The notes under the pieces are model-generated. The model was not told where the DNA came from and did not search any database. It was given only the letters and a program-made list of their open reading frames with translations. Source: Hydractinia symbiolongicarpus (taxonomy: Eukaryota; Cnidaria; Hydrozoa; Anthoathecata; Hydractiniidae). Taken from it: DNA of 64,000 nt. The first letter of the stretch is position 1. Each line of letters begins with the position of its first letter. This document shows positions 23,103 through 33,501 of this stretch, piece by piece. The translations under genes and the position numbers were made by a program. Where the stretch lies: the NCBI RefSeq assembly GCF_029227915.1, contig NC_079887.1, forward strand, positions 23,371,650-23,435,649. The letters run 5' to 3'.

Positions 23103-23759
23103 ATGGAAGAAAACAAGAGCTGCCCAAATTATAAAAAAGTGTTGGCCTTGGATGCATTTAGGGTGTTGAAAAATGGCCAAACAACAAAAAGTTGTATCAA
23201 ATGCCTGGATAAAAAGAACCAGCGGCGTGCCAAAAACAAATGCCCCCATCAAAGAGAGAGGGCATATTGCAAGAATTGCGGGGGAAGTCAAATATTCCCC
23301 CATCAAAAAGTGAGGTCCTATTGCATAGAATGAAAGGGCAGTCAGATTTGAGAGCATGGGAGACAGAGGGGTCACTGCAAGGACTGTGGGGGAAGTAAGA
23401 TATGCCCCCATCAAAGAGAGAGGGCATATTGCAAGGATTGCGGGGCAAGTCAAATATGCCCCCATCAAAGGGTGAGATCCATCGTAAAGAAAGTAAAGGT
23501 AGTCAAATCTGTCAGCATGAAAGGAGGAGAGCTCGCTGCAAAGAATGCAAGGGAAGTCACATATTCACCCATGGGAAATTGAAGTATCGCTGCAAAGAAT
23601 GTGGGGGAAGTCAAATCTGCCCCCATCAAAGGCAGAGGGCCTATTGCAAAGAATGCAAGGGCAGTCAAATTTGCCCTCATGAGAAACGGAGGGATCGGTG
23701 TAAGGAATGCAAGAAGAGCGAACGGAATAAATACGGTTTCATTCTGTGGAGTAGACCAC
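23103..23759 (+). pseudogene. Zinc-finger-repeat cargo protein, copy 1
   Basis: Starts MEENKSCPNYKKVLALDAFR, with a CIKCL pair, then ~10 tandem 18-residue repeats of the form C-x2-C-x-G-S-x-I-C-x-H-x4-R. This repeat type occurs ahead of HNH-type nuclease domains in large DNA viruses and algae. The repeat passes through all frames because of indels and stops (near 23,335, 23,500). No nuclease tail remains on this copy. It lies between capsid and gene S, a place where set B has only a 15-base gap, so it is an inserted cargo. Confidence 0.7.
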
Positions 23760-23793
23760 AACTCGTGTTTGTCCCTAAGGGCAAAAACGAGTT
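23760..23793. terminator. Hairpin between the two zinc-repeat genes
   Basis: AACTCGT pairs with ACGAGTT and CCC with GGG, with a bulge. It is a diverged copy of the hairpin at 23,064, and the ~120 bases after each hairpin are also related. The hairpin and gene were therefore duplicated as a unit. Confidence 0.6.
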
Positions 23794-23794
23794 A

Positions 23795-24450
23795 ATGTGG
23801 AAAGCAAGAGATGCAATCAATGATACTTTTTATCTTTAGAAAATTTCAAGATCAAGGGAAATGGTCAACTAACAAAAATGTGCATCAAATGCTTGAATGT
23901 ATCCAAGGCGTCAAAGGATCTTACCAAATGCCCGCATCAAAAATATAAGGATCGGTGCAAGGACTGTAAAGGGAGTCAGATTTGCAAGCATCAAAGGTTG
24001 AGATTCCAATGCAAAAAGTGAAAGGGGAGTCAGATTTGCAAGCATAAAAAGGTGAGGGCCTATTGTAAGGACTGCAAAGGCAGCCAGGTTTGTAAACATG
24101 AAAAGATTAGATCCAAGTGTCCAATTTGCCACCCTTCTGGGCATCTTGCCCATGTTGTACGATGTCGAACCCACAAAGCTCTACGAGGAAACAAAGAGCT
24201 CATTTCCCTGGAGTATATCGGGTGCGATATGACTACGCTGCGGGTCTATATTGAGGCTCAGTTTGTTGAGGGTATGACCTGGGACAATTATGGGGAGTGG
24301 CACATTTATCACAAAATCCCGCTCAGGTATAGAGAAAATGGCGATGATACTTCGGTTGCTGAGGTTGCTGGTAGGCTGCACTACACCAACACTCAACCCA
24401 TGTGGGCGAGTGAGAACATTCCAAAAGGCAATCGATTCGTCTCAAAATAA
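23795..24450 (+). pseudogene. Zinc-finger-repeat HNH-like nuclease cargo, copy 2
   Basis: A degraded N-terminus with CIKCL is followed by four 18-residue zinc-type repeats, then from about 24,110 an intact 110-residue domain. It opens with KCPICHPSGHLAH, followed by a helix, then NYGEWHIYHKIPLRYR and a C-terminal HYTNTQPMWASENIPKGNR. This is the HNH/GIY-neighbour nuclease architecture found in large DNA viruses, where the core is WHIDHxIPL. Here the Asp is Tyr, so activity is doubtful. An early stop near 23,838 and another near 24,020 break the gene. Role in family: DNA cleavage or homing (established for HNH proteins generally, inferred here). Confidence 0.7.
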
Positions 24451-24453
24451 AGC

Positions 24454-24854
24454 ATGGCAACTCTCGCGATAATGGCAGGGGGGGAGCTTCAATCAACGCA
24501 TTAGCATTTTCAGGAACCAACTATCTATCTATTTTCTAAACTTTCGGGACACGGAGAAGCGGAAAGGAAAAGGCACGACCAGGCGATGGAACAACTACAA
24601 GCAGCCCAGACTAAATGGTTACAAGACCGACAGGCAAAGATTGGTTCGGTAAGCAACGGGAATTGCAAATAAAGGCAGGGAAGAGCTTGAGGCAATTGGA
24701 TGACGACATGTACAGGTATTATATAGCCGCAAACTAAAAGGCCCCTGAATTGAAAGATTTTTACACGCCTTCAAAATAGCAACAGGATGGGGAATTGAGC
24801 TTCATTGTTGGCTCCCTATCCCTGCTAGGCTTCGTAGCATATGAGTATCTGTAA
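24454..24854 (+). pseudogene. Tail-anchored protein S (set A)
   Basis: Homologue of 34,518-34,907 (-), sharing SKLSGHGEAERKRHD and DFYTPSK followed by QQDGELSFIVGSL at the C-terminal membrane segment. Several frameshifts and stops (24,490-24,780) break it. The start ATG is 4 bases after the HNH stop. It is a presumed virion membrane or scaffold component that lies between capsid and integrase in both sets. Confidence 0.6.
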
Positions 24855-24892
24855 GAACGTTTTTTACATAATAAATATATATATAAACAAAT

Positions 24893-25859
24893 ATGTCAAA
24901 AGCATCACATATCGTTACTGAAGAGGAGGCGGAGATATTAAGCCAAATTTACTATACCCCAGAGCATCTGTGGGTCGGACGAAAAGCTATCAAATTACTC
25001 GCTGCAGAAGCTAGCCTATCAAAAAAGAAGGTTACCCACTGGCTATCCAGGCAGCTCTTATTCCTCAACCCTAACGTATAGACTACCCACATTTTACCGT
25101 TACGAGGCCTAACGAAATGCATCAGTTTGATCTACTGTACATACCCCATGATCGGTTGTATGGCAATACGTATAAGTACATCCTGACAGGCATTGATGTT
25201 GCTTCAAGGTACAAGGTGGCTAGACCCCTACGTACCAAAAAAGCCTGCGAGGTTGTGGAGATGATCAAGGACATTTATAAAGCAGGGATTCTTCGATACC
25301 CCAAAATTTTTCAGTGTGACAATGGTTCTGAATTTAAGTCAAATGTAACCAGGCTGCTGGAGGACAAAAGTGTTGAGATTAAAAGGGTCACTACCAAGTA
25401 TCATCATACATATACGGCCTTTGTAGAGTCCTACAACAAAGTAGTCGCAGAAAGGCTCTTTAAGCCTCATGGATGCACAAGGTCTGGTCTATGGGGAGCC
25501 TAGTAGCATATGGGTGAAACACCTATACACTATATTCAAAAATCTCAACAACAGCAAGACTGCCATGATTAAAACCCAACAAGGCAATCAAGCTCGATGA
25601 TGTACCGCTCGCGAAAAGTCAGCAATACCCCGAAGAAAAACGAGGGTTTGTACCAATACCTTTTACAGCCAGGGGAAGAGCATGGTGACTCTAAAAGACG
25701 CGCCACCGACGCCTTTTGGAGCAAACATACTTACAGGCTAGACAAAATAGTAGGAGGTAGTCGTGTTTTGTATTATTTACAAGACGGCTCCGATCGCAAC
25801 TTCGTGTCAGAAGAATAGATGCTTATTCCAGAGGATGTTCAGGTACCCCCAGAGCATAT
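24893..25859 (+). pseudogene. INT: Polinton integrase, retroviral-type DDE (set A)
   Basis: N-terminal helical module (24,893-25,081), then the integrase core: MHQFDLLYIPHD, TGIDVASRYKVARPL and FQCDNGSEFKS carry the first two acidic residues, and the glutamate lies in the FVESYNKVV helix. The C-terminal chromodomain-like stretch includes YRLDKIVGGSRVLYYL. Stops or frameshifts lie at 25,081, 25,501, ~25,570 and 25,816. The set B copy at 33,502-34,493 aligns end to end. The last codons (PPEHI) run directly into the LINE insertion, so the final residues are lost. An AT-rich TATA-like leader (TATATATATAAAC) precedes the ATG. Confidence 0.8.
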
Positions 25860-27115
25860 TTATTTATTATTCATTTATTTATTTATTTAAAGTTGGATCT
25901 AGTATAGTTACAAGGTACTAATTTACACCAACTATCAAATTAAAACATGTAAATACTAAGTGATAAAAATACAAATAAAATACTAAAATAAATCATCGAT
26001 TGATCCCCGAATGAGCAGCACAGAGTTTACATTGGCAGTATATTTCAACGTGCCTGATAACAGATTTGAATTCTTTTAGATCTGTCACATTTTTGACCAG
26101 TTTTTGCACACAACGCTCTTTTATGGGTTGCCGAAATGAGATTGTGTGCCTGTGTGCTGCAGAACATCCATACAAGGTGGCAATAATTGAAACAAGGTAA
26201 AATAAATGAGTTAAATAATAAATCAATCTGATCCTGTTTGAGAAAATTTCGTATCCTCAGGAGTGCTTTTGTCTTTGAGGAAGCACTTTTGCACATCCCT
26301 CTTACGTGAGGGTAAAATGAAAGTTTTTCATCCAGAGTAATACCTAGTAACTTAACTTGTTTTGATGGAGCAATAGAAGATGAGCCAATCTGAATGCTGA
26401 TATTGCCAACATCAGCTCCCAGAATTATCATCTGAAACTTGCTTGGATTTGCAACCATACCATTTGAGTTGAACCAGTTTACCACTTTGACTATGTCAGA
26501 GTGCAAACTTTCTAGAACAGCAGTAATGCTACTCTTACAACTAAAAATGGTGTTGTCGTCGGCAAAGTTGCAGATATCACCCTCTAATAACAGGAACAAC
26601 AAATCATTAATAAACACATTGAATAATATCGGTCCTAGGACAGAGCCTTGAGGAACTCCTAACAAAATTTCTAACCACTTACTAACCGAGGAGCCTAACC
26701 TCACTCGATGTTTCCTGTTTGATAGATAGCTCAGTACAAGCTTTAATGTATTATATCCAACGCCATATGCCTCCAGTTTTGCAATTAAAAGACCAAAAGG
26801 GAGACAATCAAACGCTTTGGATAAATCCATCAAAACTGCACCGACTTTTCCAGATTTTGAGAGACATTTTTGCCACTTTTGAAGCGTGTTTAAAATAGCA
26901 TACTGACACTGTAACTCTTTCGAAATCCACAAAGATATTTAGACAAAAAGGTGTTGAAGAATGGTAACAGTTGTTTGGCTAAAATTCTCTCAAAAACTTT
27001 GGAAACAGTCGGTAACAAACTGACAGGTCTATAATCCTTGTCTGTGGAGCTACCCTTTTTATATAAAGGGATTATCTCTGCCAAAGATAAAAGACTAGAA
27101 AAAACAGAACTGTCA
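25860..27115 (-). mobile_element. CR1/jockey-like LINE, 5'-truncated
   Basis: Reverse transcriptase on the minus strand. An N-terminal segment (26,890-27,084) includes DYRPVSLLPTVSKVFERIL. The main part (26,045-26,932) has DLSKAFDCLP, GVPQGSVLGPILFN and the catalytic FADD box (ICNFADDNTIFS). A frame break lies near 26,900. The 3' end, at the low coordinate, carries an ATTTATTT short-repeat tail (25,858-25,893), as in CR1-type LINEs. No endonuclease remains. The element is inserted just after the integrase and deleted or displaced its last codons. Confidence 0.8.
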
Positions 27116-27117
27116 TA

Positions 27118-27504
27118 TCAAGGATTGGTAAAGAGTAATTTCAGGAGTACCTCCAAAGGTTCATCCTCCAACTCTTTACTTGGATCTCCTACATACAATA
27201 AAGGAGGCTCGGTATAGAACGGGTATCCATATACGATACCTTTGATAGCATCAGGTTCACTATCAAGGCTAATGTTAACTAATCGTCTATCCGGTATAGG
27301 AAAATTGAGGATATTGCCTATTGTTTCTATGTCAGCCAAATCCGACAACTTCAACTCTTCATCTGTGATGACCTCGTAGCAAAGTAGAGATGTAAAATGT
27401 TCGTTCTGGGACAGTCGACGGACGACGAGGGAAATTCCCCAAATTCCAAATTCCCCGAATCTATAGAATCCGACAATTCCGGGAATACCAACATTCTCGA
27501 GCAA
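27118..27504 (-). CDS. Polinton-associated protein W
   Basis: 128 codons in an intact frame, convergent with the integrase and divergent from polymerase 1 (48 bp apart). It is acidic, with a stretch FPIPDRRLVNISLDSEPDAI and a GYPFYTEPPLLYVGDP segment. No family is recognised, and no counterpart was found in set B. Its C-terminus abuts the LINE, so the true end may be lost. Confidence 0.4.
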   Translation of the reverse strand: MLENVGIPGIVGFYRFGEFGIWGISLVVRRLSQNEHFTSLLCYEVITDEELKLSDLADIETIGNILNFPIPDRRLVNISLDSEPDAIKGIVYGYPFYTEPPLLYVGDPSKELEDEPLEVLLKLLFTNP

Positions 27505-27551
27505 AACCCCACTGTCCCAAAACTTTTAGTTGAAATCTATATACAATAAAG
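27505..27551. promoter_or_regulatory. Divergent promoter between W and polymerase 1
   Basis: 47 bp separate the two divergent starts. It contains ATCTATATACAATAAAG just before the polymerase-side ATG at 27,552, a TATA-like box. Confidence 0.4.
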
Positions 27552-30500
27552 ATGAATACACACACCGTGAAAGAGTTACACGCTATTGCGAGAACCCGTG
27601 AACTTACGCGCTATTCCAAGCTACGCAAAGCCGATCTTGTTGCACTCCTGGAGGCACCTCCACAACCCGCTCCTGCTCCCGGAGCATTTACACCAGACGC
27701 CTTGGATATATTCGAGCGTCAAGAGATGACAAAAACCCATCCTATTAAGAGCAAGATTGAACCTCGACTCCCCACACCCGAAGCCATGAATGTCTTTGAA
27801 CGCCAAGAGATGGCGAGGACATGTCCAGTAGTCAGCTGCGAGAGTGGTCTGACTGCCTTGTGAACTATGTACCAGGTGGTATTAGAAAGCGCTGATGGGT
27901 TGAAGTTGAAGAAGAGGCAAGGGAGGATCATGCCGAAGACGAACAGCAGCCGAACCAAGACTTCACCCCTCAGAAACATAAGCATGCTCACCATAGGACC
28001 TTCCGAAGTTTCCGCATCCCTGGCATAGACGGTACGGATGTCGATGGGTACTTGGGGATCGTGCGATCACACGTGAAAACCCTGGTTGAGAAGCAGGTTA
28101 AAGACATGGGGTCTGCTAAGGTGCAGTGCTCTCTCTGGATTTTATGGAAGAAGCCAGTGGAGGGTACTAACGAGTTTATCGAAGTTGATAAGGTCTTCCA
28201 CAGCAACATGACACCGGTCTTCCAGGGTACCGACGTGGATGAGGTGCTGGATACGATGTTTGCTCAAGTCAGAACGCATGTGAAGAACCCAGCGCTGCCC
28301 AAAAGCGGCTTTACGATCAGTCGAATTATGCATCTCGACGTGGACTTCCATAAGCTCAAGCTGACAAGGGGCTCATCGTATATCAAAGCTCACAAGTGGA
28401 TAGCCACCAAAAAAGCCATCATTAACCCCGCGAACAAGGACGAGGAGTGCTTCAAGTGGAGTATAATCGCCGCTCAGCATTATGGGGATATTGGTGATCA
28501 TCCAGAACGCGTGACCAAGCCGAGACCCTACATGCAGCAGTATCACTGGCAGGGCATCGAGTTTCCCACAAGCATCAAGGACAAGTTTGAAAAGAACAAC
28601 CCCGATATCGCTGTGAACGTCCTATACGTGACTGGGAAGACGATCAATATGCTGCGTCGATCGACACACAACGGACGCGAGAAACAGGTTAATCTGAAAT
28701 TCTCACGGTAGATAAAAAGAGCCATTATATAGCCATCAAAAATCTCTCACGGCTCCTGGGCAGCGAGACATCAAAGAATCATGCAAAGATGCACTTCTGT
28801 ATGAACTGTCTGCAACTCTTTCCCACAATCGAATCGCAAGACAAGCACCATACCTACTGCAGGGACAACGAAGCGGTCAAGATCACGATGCCAAGCGAAA
28901 AGGAAAAGTGGCTCTACTACAAGGATGGTCAGCAGCAACTTAAGTTACCATTCGCCATCTATGCGAATTTCGAGAGCCTGTTGATCCCTTGAAAGAGAAT
29001 GCGAGGAAAACCAAGACGAAGAAGCTGAACAAGCACGTACCATGTGGCTGGTGTACGTATAGTACCTTTGCCTATAGTTCCGTGCGAGACCCACTGAGAG
29101 TCTACAGGGGTGAGAAGTGTGTGAAGAGGTTCGTTGACCACTTAGAGGATGAGGTAAAGCGACTCTGCAGCATCTACCCTCAGCAGGACATGTTACCACT
29201 AACGGAGGTAATAAAGAGGGAGCACGACTCGGCCAGGACTTGTCACATCTGCATGAAACCCTTTGACAACGATGAGTATAGCCGTAAAGTTCGAGACCAC
29301 TGTCACTACACGGTGTTGTATAGAGGTGCAGCGTACGCGATTTGCAACCTCAGGTACAAGATACCTAGCCACGCACCCGTGATCTTCCACAACCTATCGG
29401 GGTACGATGCACACTTGTTCCTCCGAGAACTTGGAGAGAAGTATGACACCCAGGATATTGGTTGCATCGCTGAAAACACCGAAAAGTACATCACCTTCAA
29501 CGTTAAAATCAGGATGCCCATTGCAGGCATGGACACGATGATAATGATACGTACAAGAGCATGGAGATCAGATTCATCGACAGCTGTCGCTTCATGGCAT
29601 CCTCATTAGACAAATTGGCAAGCAACCTCAAAATTGCGACTCGAATACTACGAAGCAGCTAGACAAGGAGCAGTTAAAGGCAAGGTACCATCCATGACTA
29701 AATTCATCGACAAAGATGATGTCTTCAGGCTGATGCTTCGAAAGGGTGTCTATCCTTACGACTACATGGATAGCTGGCAGCGATTCAAGGAAACGGAACT
29801 ACCACCCAAGGAGGCTTTCTATAGCAAACTGAACATGAAGGGGATTAGCGACAACGACTACAAGCATGCTCAAAAAGTATGGAAGTGCATCACTCCAGAG
29901 GGTGCTGAGGTCAACATGTGTAACTATCACAATATGTACCTCGTTGCAGACGTCTTGCTACTAACCGACATATTCCAGGGCTTTCGAGGATGGTGCCAGA
30001 AGAACTACAAGCTTGATCCCGCCCACTTCTACAGTGCACCTGGTCTCGCCTGGAAAGCAGCGTTAAAGTACACAGAAATCAAGCTGGAGCTACTAACGGA
30101 TCCTGACATGCTCCTGATGTTTGAAAAAGGTATACATGGGGGTATTACTCAAGCTGTGCACAGGTATGCCAAAGCCAACAACAAGTACATGGGGGAGCAA
30201 TATGATTTCTACTTGCAGTACCTCGATGCCAACAATTTGTACGGTTGGACCATGCGTCAAGACCTACCTACGCACGGGTTGAAATGGCTGTCGAACGCTG
30301 AGACCTTTGCAGAGAAGAGGATCGAGAAGCTCGTCGCTGACAACAAGCATGGATACATCTTGGAGGTTGACATCGATTATCCAAAGAGACTGCACGACAA
30401 GCACAATGAGCTACCCTTTCTACCGGAGCGCAATGTGGTTCACAGGGTTGAGAAGTTAGTCCCAAATCTCGAACATAAGCGGAAATACGTGGTACACATC

Positions 30501-30695
30501 GGGGCTCTTCATCAATCCCTGAAACACAGGCTCGAGCTCAAGAAAGTGCATAGAGTCATCCAGTTTAACCAAAAGCCTTGGCTCCGGGACTATATTGACC
30601 ATAACACGAGGCTGAGAACTGCCACCAAGAACGACTTTGAGAAGGACTTATATAAGCTGATTGACCTCTCGGTCTTTGGGAAAACCCTGGGGTGA
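27552..30695 (+). pseudogene. PolB: Protein-primed DNA polymerase B, lineage 1 (truncated)
   Basis: Order: SAP-like DNA-binding helix pair (27,552-27,660); a Pro-rich linker; conserved N-terminal domain (28,052-28,711) with CFKWSIIAAQHYGD and an FEKNNPDIAVNVLY block; a C2H2-like HFCMNC element; exonuclease region with Exo I as IYANFES (usual DFE Asp is Asn), a CHIC...HCH zinc element and FHNLSGYDAHLFLREL as Exo II; then the polymerase N-part with YLDANNLYG (motif A) and KLIDLSVFGKT (motif B). It stops at 30,693 before motif C. Stops or frameshifts occur near 27,860, 28,709, 28,990, 29,540 and 29,610. The palm is therefore incomplete and the copy dead. Homologues replicate Polinton DNA. Confidence 0.8.
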
Positions 30696-30709
30696 GTTCT
30701 GGATCAAGT

Positions 30710-31075
30710 TCCGTACAGTCAGGTTCCATATACCTTGGTGGAGGCCTGTTTGTTATACTCGCCTGTGTGGGAGGTGTCTACTACCTTACGCGTAAGCAAC
30801 CCGCGGCGGCTCAACAGCTTGCCAAAACATGTGCACCAGAGCAGCGTCAGCTTTCAAAGCCCACAGCCCAGCCCGATACCGACTTTTTCACATGCGATAA
30901 TCAATAATATAAACACGAGTTCTAATGTGACCCCCAAAGAGAAGGAAATCATCGACATGCTGTACGAGAGTGTCGTGGACCTCGGATTCACGTTCGCGTA
31001 TGCCATGGCTGGCAAAAAAATTCCTCGGCATTACGAGCCCCAGCACCAAGCTGGAACGATGTGATGAAGATGATC
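30710..31075 (+). pseudogene. Small membrane protein T (set A)
   Basis: A Gly/Ser stretch and hydrophobic YLGGGLFVILACVGGVYYL membrane segment are followed by a Gln/Pro linker. Then comes the block NVTPKEKEIIDMLYES with FTFAYAMAGKK, which is shared with set B (41,180-41,363). Frame changes at ~30,900 and ~31,030. The gene abuts the broken end of the polymerase directly. Function unknown; presumed virion membrane component. Confidence 0.5.
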
Positions 31076-31139
31076 GCTTATTTTTTAGCAGAACGCGCTA
31101 GCTGCGAGATGGCTGTGAGCAAAGGCTGGATTCCTGCCT

Positions 31140-31799
31140 TCATAGTACCAAAGCCCAAATAAGGCATGCAAGGCTTGTGTCTGCCACTATGGCAAAGATA
31201 AGATAAATGACTCTTGATATTGTCTAACAACCCCATACAGCAATCTTCACGGGGCTTACCTTGTGTGGAAAGACTCAGCGTGTACTCGACCTCCTGGAGA
31301 ACGAGTACAAGCACCATTTCTGCGTGATTTCTGCCCCACGATCCGCTGGAATAGCACCTACTTGAAAAGGTCCTCACTGTGGCAAGATGACTACGTGTTC
31401 CTTATAGAGCCGGGTGATCAACTCTTTTACTGAATCGAGAAACTATCGAAGCTGCTAGCAAGGGAGGACACTCTGTTCATTGTTGACGATTTTATATCGG
31501 ACGAGAGCCTGGACAAAAAGCATCAACCCCTGATTAGAGCTGGCCATCAGTGGGAGGCATAGAAAGCATAGTCTCTGGTCATTAACGCAGTGTTATACGG
31601 CCTTGCCAAAGAACCTAAGACGTCAAAAGAAGCAATTGTTTTTGTGGTATCCAACAAGAGGTCAGTTATGAAGCTGGTGGATGAAGAAACCAACATGATC
31701 TCGGATTGGGAAGGGATCAATGCCCAGCTGAGCAAATCTAAGCATGCGTGCTTGTATGTGAGATTGGAACACCCTCAGACCTGGAAAATTTTGGAGTGA
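31140..31799 (+). pseudogene. ATPase: Packaging ATPase, FtsK/HerA (A32-like) type
   Basis: A cysteine-bearing leader (CKACVCHYGK) and the Walker A region FTGLTLCGKTQRVLDLLENE are followed by WQDDYVFLIEPGDQL, Walker B LFIVDDFISDESLD, and the C-terminal DEETNMISDWEGI...LYVRLEHPQTW block. The family pumps DNA into the capsid of Polintons and related viruses. Stops and frame changes near 31,213, 31,330, 31,430 and 31,560 inactivate it. Walker A keeps G-x4-GKT but with unusual Leu residues where Pro and Ser/Gly are typical. No second ATPase was found in set B. Confidence 0.7.
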
Positions 31800-31853
31800 C
31801 GCGGACATCAGGTGTCCCCAGCAGATATATAATATGATATAAGGACGTTATGG

Positions 31854-31876
31854 AAGGGGACGTTATCCGTCCCCTT
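31854..31876. terminator. Gene-end hairpin after the packaging ATPase
   Basis: AAGGGGACG pairs with CGTCCCCTT around TTATC, 55 bases after the ATPase stop. A weaker GGACA/TGTCC hairpin lies at 31,803-31,817. Confidence 0.6.
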
Positions 31877-31965
31877 CATCCGTACACGGTTTTACTGACA
31901 GAAGCGGGCCTTTATTGCTTCCCCCAAGGTCTAGAAATTGGAGTATTTTGCCTTGACTTTCAACT
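31877..31965 (+). pseudogene. Fragment resembling a BRO-N domain
   Basis: A short reading LHPYTVLLTEAGLYC resembles the BRO-N pattern of viral KilA-N/BRO proteins. Related fragments lie at 33,303 and 33,359 (HPNTVLLTEP). All three are only ~20-30 codons, so the identification is tentative. Confidence 0.3.
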
Positions 31966-31973
31966 AAATAAAT

Positions 31974-32183
31974 ATGTCTTGTGTTGAAAAATTACAAGAG
32001 GAGTTTGAGGGAGAGATCCGGAAATCGGAGGAAACAATCGAGAACTTGGAAGTGAGGCATGAGGAAATCGATCAGTCGCTGTATAAGATGTGGCAGAGGA
32101 ATAAACACGACGACCGGATCGCTTTAATCGCCTGCGTCTCGTCACTGGCTCTAACCATGATCCAATACATGATGAAATATTAA
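31974..32183 (+). CDS. Small coiled-coil, tail-anchored protein
   Basis: 69 codons: a Glu-rich coiled coil (residues 1-50) and a C-terminal hydrophobic anchor (IALIACVSSLALTMIQYMM). The frame is intact, and TCAACTAAATAAAT precedes the start. Layout is similar in reverse to the membrane/coil protein at 18,409. No known family. Confidence 0.4.
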   Translation: MSCVEKLQEEFEGEIRKSEETIENLEVRHEEIDQSLYKMWQRNKHDDRIALIACVSSLALTMIQYMMKY

Positions 32184-32220
32184 GACCCGGGTGTTACGGC
32201 GCCAGAAGATTAAGTCGCAG

Positions 32221-32246
32221 TTTTGTGGGTTATCAAAGCCACAAAA
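32221..32246. terminator. Gene-end hairpin, 8-bp stem
   Basis: TTTTGTGG pairs with CCACAAAA around a 10-base loop, 38 bases after the stop of the tail-anchored frame. Confidence 0.55.
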
Positions 32247-32301
32247 ATTACGAGCACCGTCCTCGCATATACGACTCCCGGATCCAAAACTATAAGATAA
32301 A

Positions 32302-33087
32302 ATGTTTTGTCTTGCCTTATTTAACGCTGTACCTGCTGGAGCTATCGAGAGCTTATTCGATGAGCACTCACAACGAGTGATTTTTAAACGTGCTGATCTC
32401 GGAAGGCTTTGGGGGATTGAAAGAATTGGAGAGTCATATCGAGATATCACGACCATTTCACGTCATGAAATAGGTGGTCTTACTAAAACCAGCCTTGGCA
32501 AAACTAAAAATCCTCATGATGCTTTCGTAACATTAAATGGTGCCTTGGAGATTGTGCGTCGTTCTAGAAAGCCCAAAGCCGTCGAGCTTATGGGGTGACT
32601 AGCGAAAAAGGGTGTTGAAAAATTGCAGGATGAGGTCAGGGAGCAGCGTAAGATAGTCAAAGAGCAACGCAAAACCATCGAGGCCAGAAATATTGCCGTT
32701 ACCATGCTGGAGGACGATCTTGAGGAGAGGGACGAAGAAATCGTTAAACTACGAGAGAGATATGTCCCCCAGGGATACCCGTACGCTAAAGTACTCTGCG
32801 TTATTAAGAAGAATGATACTCACGACTGTGGAGAGAAAGGTAAGCATCCCTACCATATGATTAGATGTCAGCGCATACGGCTGGGCAGGAGCATTGCCTC
32901 CAGTTTGACAAAATATCCTGAGGGCACTGTAATAGGGAGATGTGACGACCCAAATGCCGTGCATACGTGGAAGCGTTTTAGAGACAACACCCTGGGTGCT
33001 GCGAATTCTTACAAAAACCACTTTACCCTACCTGATGATGATACGCGTGAGTTGTTCGAGGGAAAATTCGGCATCGATATAATATAA
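32302..33087 (+). CDS. BRO/MSV199-like protein with DUF3627-like C-terminus
   Basis: The N-terminal half (32,302-32,598) has a RADLGRLWGIERIGESYRDI block, a GKTKNPHDAFVTLNGALEIV segment and RSRKPKAVELM, as in viral BRO/MSV199 DNA-binding domains. A TGA at 32,596 interrupts an otherwise continuous frame. The C-terminal half (32,599-33,087) is a coiled coil followed by YPYAKVLCVIKKND, a CQRIRLGRSI stretch, CDDPNAVHTWKRF and NHF-like and ELFEGKFGIDI endings typical of the DUF3627-type module. Such genes occur in iridoviruses, poxviruses and relatives. Their role is probably DNA binding or gene regulation. The single stop means readthrough or a two-gene split cannot be excluded. Confidence 0.6.
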
Positions 33088-33100
33088 GCAATATATGAGA

Positions 33101-33126
33101 TTTTGTGACTCTTATAAGTCACAAAA
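33101..33126. terminator. Gene-end hairpin after the BRO-like gene
   Basis: TTTTGTGACT pairs perfectly with AGTCACAAAA around CTTATA, 14 bases after the stop. The arms share TTTTGTG with the hairpin at 32,221. Confidence 0.7.
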
Positions 33127-33501
33127 ACTACGTCTATAAATATCAACTGAGCAAGTCCCCCGCTGCGGGGGACTTGATGAAATGACCCTCGGACTCGAGA
33201 AATTTACCACTCTTTAACATTTTCCGGAGAAGTATAAAATGCGGCTGGGTGATGCTATTACTGATCCTCAAGGTGTGGAAAAGAGGGGTCAATATTGACC
33301 CTTCTTCATCCGAACACGGTTTTACCGATCTCCAAGAGGTACTTGGATCCAAGTATCTTCACCCAAACACAGTTTTACTGACGGAACCACGAGCCACGTG
33401 GTCAGGGGCGACATACCATGTCGGTGCCACCGACACATATTAAACTGAGCCAGTCCCCCGCAGCGGGGGACTTGATGGAATGACCATCTGGCTCGATAAA
33501 T
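33127..33501. repeat. Junction of the two Polinton sets: duplicated hairpin and integrase end
   Basis: Hairpins AAGTCCCCCGC/GCGGGGGACTT (33,153-33,175) and AGTCCCCCGC/GCGGGGGACT (33,452-33,472) lie 299 bp apart. Each is followed by AAATTTACCACTCTTTAACA, the reverse of the integrase C-terminal codons. The right one belongs to the set B integrase. The left one is an extra integrase tail with no body. Between them are two BRO-N-like fragments and no gene. No AG/CT Polinton terminus was seen here. Confidence 0.65.
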
